Shown here one piece after another: positions 50,401 through 53,414 of a stretch of DNA of 64,000 nt (its first letter is position 1; the number at the start of each line of letters is the position of its first letter). The position numbers were made by a program, and so were the translations under genes. Under the pieces are notes generated by a model. It searched no databases, was not told the origin of the DNA, and worked only from the letters and a program-made list of their open reading frames with translations. The DNA comes from Corylus avellana (Eukaryota; Streptophyta; Magnoliopsida; Fagales; Betulaceae), in the NCBI RefSeq assembly GCF_901000735.1, contig NC_081546.1, positions 10,258,152 to 10,322,151 of the forward strand, written 5' to 3'.

Positions 50401-51782
50401 ATTACAATAGTTCAGAAAGGACTTTTAAGTTCCTTTAGTTCAATATCTAAACCATTTTGGGTTTATTTCGAAGTATATGTGTTCTTGTCCCCTTAAGTAT
50501 TAATTGTAACTTATTCTGTGTTATTCTTGAAACTGCTTTGAGTGGGACAGATCCGTGTTGATTGCCCAATAAAATGCACCTTGTAATGGGTTGGGAGCTT
50601 CTCTCTCTAGATTTTCTTCTTTTTATTTTTATTTTTATGAGATTCCATTGCTGGACTCTCTCTCTTTTCATGTTTTACCTTGGATTACAGCTGTGTCTAG
50701 ATTCAAGTTATTTTCATTTTATCTTGAGCGCTTTAGTACTCTTTGAGATTTCTGCTTTGTTTCTTTTGAGACGGTGAAGAAGATGGGAACGGGTTCCTTC
50801 CTTCCAGAGAACCTGTCATCTAAGGTGAGTAGAGGAAGTGGTGAAGAGGATTTCAAGGCTCGTGGAGAAGGATTTCATGCGAAGATGGAGAAATTCCAGT
50901 CTGTGTTGGCTGGAATTCCGCTGGTGTTGAATGGAGTAATAATGTGGTTGCGGATGGTAAAGGGAAATAACTTTATGATATGGTTTCTGCAGCCAGAAGA
51001 CTTGACTGAGATTACCCTGTGAGTGGTATGATGATTGTTCATGGTGGAGATGGTGATTCTTGAATGGGTTTTACAGTAAGTTCAAATAGGGCTTCGAATT
51101 TTCCGTGGATTGGTTGCCTGCCAGCATTTCTTTTTCGTGTTTGCTTTAGTCTTTGTTATGCCCAGGTCTGTAATGTAGTTTCTGAAGTCCTGGTGCATCC
51201 GTAATGATGTGGTGCATGGTGCATCCGTAACGAGTTTAATAGAGAGCTTGTGAGGGATTGACTTTTGTATTCAAAAGCTTAAGTTTGGTTTTCTTAGATC
51301 CTTCTATTTCTGGCTTTCGATTCAACCAATTGATTTGCTTCTATGCCATCCACTGAAAAAAAGAAGGAAAAAAAAAAAAAAAAACCTTTCCAACGGATGA
51401 TAGAAGTGAAGTCCTTGATGATTCTTTACCTCTGCTATTCATTGAACAAGTAACTAACACATTACATAAACCTTGTAGATTGAAGATGAAGATATTGAAG
51501 AATTCTCAAGCTCTTCAAAGGTGAGTTTTTCCCAACTAGAATATATATCTACATTGCATTTGCAAACTCTGTCTCAGTTTTTACCAGGTTGTGATAAATG
51601 ATTCTTTACCTGGCACTAAACTTGAACAGTTACTATGGTAGCCATCGATGCTGTAACAATGTTCCAACTAATTTTTTGAAGCATATTTGAAGTGATATAG
51701 CAAATGTGCTGGTCTTCCTAATTACATTCATTACTATCTTGTTTAGGATGCCAGTGGAAGTGATGAAGATTGGACTGCATAG
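14082..51782 (+). CDS. RHL1: RHL1, DNA topoisomerase VI complex subunit (12 exons)
   Basis: Exons: 14082-14408, 18825-18935, 20297-20383, 20498-20709, 21563-21678, 21867-22093, 26991-27030, 27119-27168, 31048-31093, 49060-49094, 51479-51520 and 51747-51782. The phases all agree and the sum is 1329 nt, giving 442 codons plus stop. The protein has a basic N-terminus ([15 protein letters not shown] at residues 66-80), the core [48 protein letters not shown], an acidic/serine-rich middle, [16 protein letters not shown] (345-360), and an acidic end [22 protein letters not shown]. These are RHL1/HYP7 family features. In Arabidopsis RHL1 is a nuclear DNA-binding partner of the TOP6A/TOP6B/BIN4 topoisomerase VI and is needed for endoreduplication and root hairs. 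No stop or frameshift interrupts it, so the gene looks functional despite 36 kb of intron. Exons 7-10 are short and less conserved, hence less certain. Confidence 0.88.
15402..15452. repeat. Perfect 21-bp hairpin
   Basis: The arms 15402-15422 and 15432-15452 are exact complements, with TTTAGGGGGCATAGTTGTCC at the start of the left arm, around a 9-base loop. It lies inside the TIR element of RHL1 intron 1 and would be transcribed with the RHL1 pre-mRNA. Confidence 0.85.
15859..15962. repeat. 52-bp tandem duplication
   Basis: Two exact or near-exact head-to-tail copies of a 52-base unit that starts GCTGGTATGGGAAAGATG and ends CTTATGTGAT. It lies in the TIR element of intron 1. Confidence 0.9.
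16515..17205 (+). pseudogene. LINE (L1-type) ORF2 tail, 5' truncated
   Basis: An open frame reads [38 protein letters not shown] and [17 protein letters not shown]. This is the zinc-binding domain (zf-RVT) that follows the reverse transcriptase in plant L1 LINEs. The reverse transcriptase core is missing, as is usual for 5'-truncated copies. The frame ends at TAG near 17107 and is followed by the 3' tail with TTGTATACTCCCTATGTAC and GGGGCGCCTTACGC. Inserted in RHL1 intron 1 in the gene's orientation. Confidence 0.8.
17328..18337 (+). pseudogene. LINE ORF1-like nucleic-acid-binding protein, frameshifted
   Basis: Two overlapping frames (17328-18035 and 17915-18337) together make one ORF1 protein of about 330 residues with a frameshift around 17910. 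The [17 protein letters not shown] block recurs in the ORF1 copies at 22340-22700 and 41000-40600. ORF1 proteins of L1 LINEs coat the element RNA. The late part is acidic and ends in a basic [10 protein letters not shown] tail. Confidence 0.65.
18328..18551 (+). repeat. 112-bp tandem duplication in the LINE 3' part
   Basis: Two copies of a 112-base unit beginning GTATCGCTAAGCCTCTTTTTG, at 18328 and 18440, near-identical. The second includes CGCTGAGCC instead of CGCTAAGCC. It lies just after the ORF1 stop. Confidence 0.85.
18825..18935 (+). CDS. RHL1: RHL1 exon 2
   Basis: 37 codons, [19 protein letters not shown] to DYFDNM, with a TTTCAG acceptor after a long T-tract and a GTTGGT donor. Phase 0 at both ends. 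It matches the most conserved core of the family. Confidence 0.93.
19850..20140 (+). pseudogene. LINE ORF2 fragment in RHL1 intron 2
   Basis: The open frame from 19861 reads [17 protein letters not shown], then [21 protein letters not shown]. This is the stretch between reverse transcriptase and the zinc-binding domain in plant L1 elements (compare the WRRFW.DIWCGD..LKEAFP pattern at 32640). Both ends are missing. Confidence 0.6.
20297..20383 (+). CDS. RHL1: RHL1 exon 3
   Basis: 29 codons, [20 protein letters not shown] to FPKDVDE. CTGCAG acceptor, GTTAGG donor, phase 0 at both ends. The tryptophan pair and the NPEEARL run are family hallmarks. Confidence 0.92.
20498..20709 (+). CDS. RHL1: RHL1 exon 4
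   Basis: 70 codons plus 2 nt, [17 protein letters not shown] to [21 protein letters not shown] acceptor, donor GTACTA at 20710. The last two bases (AA) join T of exon 5 to make Asn, restoring the family's [12 protein letters not shown]. Confidence 0.9.
21563..21678 (+). CDS. RHL1: RHL1 exon 5, ending at a U12-type donor
   Basis: Encodes [20 protein letters not shown] to STTKYTSG plus one base. The in-frame stop TGA lies 36 bases past the exon end. The usual GT at 21673 would end in phase 1, but exon 6 opened at its CAG needs phase 0. Ending instead at 21678 before ATATCCTGATT, with exon 6 starting at 21867 after AC, restores the frame (AAG, Lys, across the junction). A GT-AG alternative would need a weak donor at 21645. 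Confidence 0.75.
21679..21866 (+). other. RHL1: Candidate U12-type AT-AC intron (RHL1 intron 5)
   Basis: This 188-base intron starts ATATCCT, matching the first 7 bases of the U12 5' splice-site consensus ATATCCTT, and ends AC. A branch-site-like word ACCTTAAAT lies about 10-13 bases before the 3' end, near the consensus TCCTTAAC. The phases of the flanking exons agree with this choice and disagree with the nearest GT donor. Confidence 0.7.
21867..22093 (+). CDS. RHL1: RHL1 exon 6
   Basis: Two bases finishing a Lys codon, then 75 codons: [19 protein letters not shown] to [17 protein letters not shown], with donor GTAAGG at 22094. It holds QTTISTLF (residues 347-354), which resembles a PCNA-interacting motif. 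Confidence 0.88.
23143..24008. mobile_element. hAT-type MITE nested in the intron 6 LINE
   Basis: Ends TAGGGCTGGCAATTTTGAC and (complemented) TAGGGCTGGCAAAACGGG form a TIR. Seven shared flanking bases GTTCATG lie at 23136-23142 and 24009-24015. The interior is built of CGGGT/ACCCG words in both orientations (TCGGGTCAATCGGGTCTGGC), which explains the odd serine/glycine reading frame at 23254. It cuts through LINE ORF1 sequence, so it is the younger insertion. Confidence 0.8.
24571..24726. repeat. 52-bp tandem repeat, 3 copies
   Basis: Three nearly identical units of 52 bases, each reading TTTTTGTCTCATCAAAAAGT and continuing GAAAGGATAAAAATACTTCT. Located in the decayed ORF1 region of the intron 6 LINE. 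Confidence 0.9.
25850..26990. other. RHL1 intron 6, right part
   Basis: AT-rich intron sequence, including the run GTGTGGGGGGGGGG at about 25910. No further element boundary or coding domain could be supported. Confidence 0.5.
26991..27030 (+). CDS. RHL1: RHL1 exon 7 (short)
   Basis: 13 codons plus one base, [13 protein letters not shown]. Acceptor TTTTCAG, donor GTTTCT. Basic and proline-rich, in line with the variable basic stretch between the QTTISTLF motif and the C-terminus in RHL1 proteins. Supported by phase with exons 6 and 8, not by a strong motif. Confidence 0.7.
27119..27168 (+). CDS. RHL1: RHL1 exon 8 (short)
   Basis: Two bases then 16 codons, [16 protein letters not shown], with GTCCAG acceptor and GTGAGC donor. 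Frame and phase fit exon 7 (G + TT = Val). Intron 7 is only 88 bases. Confidence 0.72.
28250..29240 (-). pseudogene. Gag-like protein remnant
   Basis: From about 29225 the minus strand reads [40 protein letters not shown] and [19 protein letters not shown]. This is the retrotransposon gag pattern (F/L..E..DEM..F.NL.QG..SV.EYA..FDEL). It breaks at about 28940 and is followed by stops. No zinc knuckle could be read. Confidence 0.55.
29591..30051. mobile_element. MITE in the right LTR of the intron 8 element
   Basis: Ends are inverted: left ACGTTTGGTACGTAGAATAG, right (complemented) ACGTTTGGTACATAGAATGG. CTA flanks the terminal GGGGCACGTTTGG-like sequence on both sides, a possible 3-bp duplication that would suit PIF/Harbinger MITEs. 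The interior has further inverted GGAATGG words. Confidence 0.6.
30262..30770 (+). pseudogene. LINE 3' fragment
   Basis: Reads [20 protein letters not shown] then [14 protein letters not shown], the L1 zinc-binding domain, followed by stops and a 3' tail with AGAGTTGTGTCCCTCTACACT. It splits the right LTR block of the intron 8 retrotransposon. Confidence 0.65.
31048..31093 (+). CDS. RHL1: RHL1 exon 9 (short)
   Basis: 15 codons plus one base, [15 protein letters not shown]. Acceptor TTTGCAG, strong donor GTAAGT. Basic, like the family's variable region. Followed by an intron of about 18 kb. Confidence 0.75.
31623..33539 (+). mobile_element. LINE (L1-type), 5' truncated, with target duplication
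   Basis: The insertion is bracketed by a 16-base duplication TAATGATTCTAAGAAT (31607-31622 and 33540-33555). It begins inside the reverse transcriptase and ends with the family tail (TTGTATACTCTCGGTGTAC, then GGGTTGCGCCCCTCTGCGC) and a short A run. It lies in RHL1 intron 9 in the gene's orientation. Confidence 0.88.
31660..33457 (+). pseudogene. LINE ORF2: reverse transcriptase core and zf-RVT, broken
   Basis: Reads [20 protein letters not shown] and [12 protein letters not shown] (the F-x-D-D catalytic box), then [38 protein letters not shown] and [19 protein letters not shown]. These are reverse transcriptase subdomains followed by the zinc-binding domain. A stop at 31929, a frameshift near 32360, a stop at about 32517 and a frameshift at about 33080 kill it. 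The endonuclease and the first RT fingers are absent. Confidence 0.85.
34655..35944 (+). mobile_element. LINE fragment nested in the left LTR
   Basis: Comparison with the right LTR, where GTAAGCTTAT runs straight into AAATACATAAC, fixes the insertion at 34655-35944. It starts inside the reverse transcriptase thumb ([16 protein letters not shown]) and ends with the family 3' tail (TTGTATACTTCCTGTGTACT) and TTACTTATCAAAAAA. No clear target duplication remains. Confidence 0.88.
34665..35861 (+). CDS. LINE ORF2 C-terminal part, open frame of 398 codons
   Basis: An uninterrupted frame reads [80 protein letters not shown] and [18 protein letters not shown], ending with [22 protein letters not shown] text. 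It covers the region after the reverse transcriptase palm plus the zinc-binding zf-RVT domain. It lacks the endonuclease and the polymerase active site, so it cannot retrotranspose itself. Because the frame has no stop, this copy is younger than the other LINE copies here. The initial ATG at 34665 is internal and is not a true start. Confidence 0.75.
   Translation: MANRIEKIQRDFLWGGFKDETKFHLVSWHEVCSPIAEGGLGIRSLHLFNQALLGKWLWRFANEEGAWWRSILVAKYGVVWGGWRSKVPRGTHGVGLWKHICGVWRSFRGHFRLDPGVGGKVKFWEDWWCGETSLKDAFPGLFNIACNKDASIADIRECVNGMVHWNVTFTRSIHDWEEMALASFFSLLYSSLIRGEGEDRMWWIHSSKGKFEVRSFYRMLALKVPNPFPWKSIWRTKAPLRVAFFAWAAALGKPLTLDNVRKRGIVVINRCCMCEAAGESVDHLFLHCVVARKLWDVIFSRFNMCWVMPRSVKEMFASWWAGGRTSSAVVWKMAPLCLLWCRWKERNARCFEDASRNLEDLILFFLYTLFTWTSGLLAPLVINFSDFLLMFSSSFSPT
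37551..37565 (-). other. Polypurine tract of the intron 9 gypsy element
   Basis: On the minus strand ATAAGAGAGGTAAAT directly precedes the left LTR. A purine-rich run in this place primes plus-strand DNA synthesis in LTR elements. Confidence 0.55.
38130..39440 (-). pseudogene. Gypsy integrase with chromodomain-like tail
   Basis: The open frame 39164-38256 carries the integrase catalytic core: [14 protein letters not shown] (first D), [13 protein letters not shown] (second D) and [12 protein letters not shown] (E), so the D-D-E triad is intact. It is followed by the GPY-type segment [19 protein letters not shown] and [20 protein letters not shown]. Upstream (39440-39165) lies the zinc-binding linker [15 protein letters not shown]. 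Past 38256 the frame shifts, but [22 protein letters not shown] text suggests the chromodomain of chromoviruses, which steers integration to marked chromatin. The nearby ORF at 37918-37562 has no clear domain. Confidence 0.85.
39446..41183 (-). mobile_element. ORF1-containing LINE copy nested in gypsy pol
   Basis: It splits the gypsy protein between DGTF (41190) and LRYRSRLC (39440). On the minus strand it ends with TTACTTATGAAAAAAAAAAAA, a LINE-type tail. The flanks ACATTCGAAATATC and ACATTGAGGTATCG may be a diverged 14-base target duplication. The contents match LINE ORF1: ERRRSFVEVL-like text and [18 protein letters not shown] at about 40520-40420, the same motif as in the copy at 17800. 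Poly(A) follows ORF1-derived sequence directly; there is no ORF2. ORF1 is broken by stops. Confidence 0.7.
39850..40190 (-). repeat. Repeat-coded (G/S)LD(S/P)G segment within the LINE ORF1
   Basis: On the minus strand, overlapping frames read [13 protein letters not shown] and then [20 protein letters not shown] with further copies. The DNA consists of diverged 12-15 base units of the GGATTCCGGGTTGGATC type. The neighbouring LINE ORF1 copy at 17328-18337 lacks this segment, so it is a local expansion. Confidence 0.65.
41189..41515 (-). pseudogene. Gypsy linker between RNase H and integrase
   Basis: Reads [20 protein letters not shown] with SRM, the end of the RNase H region of plant gypsy pol, then [20 protein letters not shown] and [15 protein letters not shown], which leads into the integrase zinc-binding part. 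Cut by the LINE at 41183. Confidence 0.75.
41521..41772 (-). pseudogene. Gypsy RNase H domain
   Basis: Reads [39 protein letters not shown] and [11 protein letters not shown], so the D-E-D residues of RNase H are present. It removes the RNA strand during reverse transcription. The domain is separated from the reverse transcriptase by stops (41773-41975). Confidence 0.82.
41975..42700 (-). pseudogene. Gypsy reverse transcriptase, frameshifted
   Basis: From 42696: [20 protein letters not shown] and [15 protein letters not shown], then a frameshift near 42490. It continues [40 protein letters not shown], a stop, then [20 protein letters not shown], where FIDD is the polymerase active site. The frame breaks mean that no protein is made. 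Confidence 0.85.
42633..43404 (-). pseudogene. Gypsy zinc knuckle and aspartic protease, frameshifted
   Basis: The frame from 43404 holds the CCHC knuckle [14 protein letters not shown] (about 43368-43326) and then [13 protein letters not shown], the D-S-G aspartic protease active site. A frameshift near 42960 separates it from [18 protein letters not shown] and [20 protein letters not shown] text, the usual end of the protease and entry to reverse transcriptase in chromoviruses. Confidence 0.82.
43371..44271 (-). pseudogene. Gypsy gag
   Basis: The frame 44012-43371 reads [60 protein letters not shown] and [20 protein letters not shown], the retrotransposon gag domain. The preceding frame (44271-44059) contributes the start with [20 protein letters not shown] and is separated by a stop at about 44030. 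Gag forms the virus-like particle that packages element RNA. Confidence 0.83.
44466..44482 (-). other. Primer-binding site of the intron 9 gypsy element
   Basis: The minus strand reads GTTAGTATCAAAGACAGG just inside the right LTR, close to TTGGTATCAGAGCCAGG, the initiator tRNA-Met site used by most plant gypsy elements. Eleven bases (ATGGCGTTACA) that look like a normal LTR 3' end separate it from the inverted LTR. Confidence 0.6.
44494..47165 (+). repeat. Right LTR in inverted orientation
   Basis: On the plus strand it starts TGTAACACCTCAACTTTAAG and ends GGGTTAGGGGTGTTACA. It is the complement of the left LTR along its whole length. For example, TATGGTCCTCCTAACTCCCC at 33950 is matched by its complement at 46850. 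A normal 5' LTR of this element would read on the minus strand here. A 55-base LINE tail piece is inserted at 46016-46070. Confidence 0.85.
46016..46070 (+). mobile_element. Very short LINE 3' tail insertion
   Basis: GGGGCGCCTTACGCTTTTAAT and TTACTTATCAAAAA interrupt sequence that is continuous in the left LTR (CATAATTTTTATGTAAAAC). It is the last 50 bases of a LINE of the kind at 17145, an extreme 5' truncation. Confidence 0.7.
48070..48480 (-). mobile_element. LINE 3' fragment, opposite strand
   Basis: On the minus strand, text like [16 protein letters not shown] (48440) and [18 protein letters not shown] remnants are followed by a tail with GTATACTTGATATGTGCTTG and GTTGCGCCTTTGCGC. It is a decayed L1 zinc-binding region with its 3' end. 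It is the only LINE outside the gypsy element that opposes RHL1. Confidence 0.55.
48636..48780. mobile_element. Small palindromic MITE
   Basis: The left half ACTCATAGGTGGCTTTTAAA and the right half TTTAAAAGCCACCTATGGGT are inverted copies. Outer words CTTCTCCACACTTATTTC and GGAGAAATGGGTGTGA extend the match. About 145 bases, non-coding, no clear target duplication. Confidence 0.6.
49060..49094 (+). CDS. RHL1: RHL1 exon 10 (short)
   Basis: Two bases then 11 codons, [11 protein letters not shown]. Acceptor TTTGCAG, donor GTACTT. Only the phase set by exon 9 leaves the frame open, and it joins exon 11 in phase 0 to give [14 protein letters not shown]. Confidence 0.75.
49095..51478. other. RHL1 intron 10
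   Basis: AT-rich intron without a recognised element. A short open frame at 50774-51022 has no domain I recognise and is probably chance. Confidence 0.5.
51479..51520 (+). CDS. RHL1: RHL1 exon 11
   Basis: 14 codons [14 protein letters not shown], acceptor TTGTAG, donor GTGAGT, phase 0. It encodes the acidic serine-rich patch conserved near the C-terminus of RHL1 proteins. Confidence 0.88.
51747..51782 (+). CDS. RHL1: RHL1 exon 12 with stop
   Basis: 11 codons [11 protein letters not shown] then TAG at 51780-51782. The terminal S-D-E-D-W motif is typical of the family. The 3' untranslated region follows within 51783-52020. Confidence 0.9.
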   Translation, partial: DASGSDEDWTA

Positions 51783-53188
51783 GATTCTACTAATCTTACT
51801 CAGGAAATTCCAAAGTAGTTCCCAGGCAAGTGATGTATATTACTTCCCTGTGAAAGCATCTAATATCACAGGAGCTCGCAGGCTTCTGATTGATCTTCAG
51901 AACTGGGGCGTATTGCCAGTTTATAATTTTCTTTTGTTCTTTTTACTTTTTTTTTTTTTTATTGGTAAATTGAACTAGGACAGGACTAGAGCTAAATTTG
52001 ATTATTGTAAGTCATTCAAAGTAACCAATTTTCTTGAAGTGCATGCCTTCCTCTACTCTTTTTAGGTAATCGAGGTGGCAACTGTCTGATTTTGGATGCT
52101 GAATTGTTTCAAAAACACTTAAACTATTTAGGAAAGAGAGTAATGATATTTAGTAGATGTTATACACCTGTCATATAACTTAATAGAGTGAACTAATCCT
52201 ATTTAGTAGCCAACTCGGGTGTTGTGTTCTTCCCTTGGACTAATTGTTGTGGAATAGCCTTAGTTCTCTTCCTTTCCCAACGATACTCTTTGAGTGTACT
52301 GGGGTCCAATTTTTGGTTCACTATCTTTCGAGACTGGTGGTAGCTCTACACGTCACTATGCTTGTCTCACCATAATCTCACTGGTCGTTTTAATCACCAA
52401 GTTGCTCAGGAAAATTGGGGGGCAACTGGAGTATTGAAAATGTAGAAAGGCCTGGAGAGTCCAATTGAGCGCCCGTCGGTCCAAAGGCAAACCTGGCCCA
52501 AGCCTAAGGCCCGAGCTCACCAAGCGGCGTACACACGTGAACCATTCCCCTTGCACATGCCAAAAAGTAATAAACTCAATAAGCAATAAAATCCACTTAA
52601 TTATTGACTTGCCAATCTAAAATTTACACAATGAAGAAAGGAGTCTTAGGTGATACTATCTCAAAGCAAAGCAATGCCTTGCCATTCCAAACCCACTCGG
52701 AAAGGAAGGTCCAACGGATTCGACATCCAAAAAGAAACAAAATCACGAGAGGATACGCCATATTCAATATGGATTTCATTCCTGTTGGTGTTTGCCTTAC
52801 CAACTAAGGACGAAAAGCCTCTACACGAAAGGTAAAACGAATTACACCACATTAAGCTGGTTTTTTACTTCTTTTTTATTTGCATTCACTTTGATCATGC
52901 ACCTTATTAAATTCCGTTTTACTAACTTAAGCATAAAAAGTAGCTCCAACCTCATGCCACTTTGACCCTTAACCTTTTTGTAGATCTTCCACGTTGTGTG
53001 TGGTCACTGTAGCAACATTTACATGCATACAAAAGTCATGCTCTTGCTCTTTTAGTTACATATACACCAATTGTGCAAACATATATGCATACATGTTGGC
53101 AACCATATGCACACATGATACTTGCATGCTGGCATAGCCGCATGGGAACACGCACACCATACTACAAATGAACAAGGAAGAAACTACG
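51783..53188. other. Gap between the convergent genes RHL1 and GNAT
   Basis: Contains the RHL1 3' untranslated region (left) and that of the acetyltransferase gene (right, minus strand). No reading frame with a domain and no confident repeat. The genes converge, so antisense overlap of long 3' ends is possible. Confidence 0.55.
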
Positions 53189-53414
53189 TTACGTATGTAG
53201 ACTACACTGTTTAATCATAAGAACACGTCGTTTTCTTCCAATCCACGTGGTCAACCATGGGGGATCACCTGAGACAACTTCATACCCTGCACTTGTATAA
53301 AGTTTGCGTGCTCCCAAATCATCTTCATATGCCCGAAGGGCAAGATACTCCAAACCCCACACTGTTGATAGCACGTCGCAGGCTTTTAGCAACACTGTAG
53401 CTATTTTTTGTCTC
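53189..53414 (-). CDS. GNAT gene exon 4 with stop
   Basis: One base then 74 codons, RQKIATVLLKACDVLSTVWG to RVLMIKQCSLHT, and stop at 53189. Acceptor AACAG. Carries the acetyl-CoA loop R-R-Q-K-I-A and the conserved end PPWLTTWIGRKRR. Confidence 0.9.

Noticed and set aside
50774..51022. Small protein gene in RHL1 intron 10
   Set aside because: No domain, no splice or promoter evidence, and its length is within chance.
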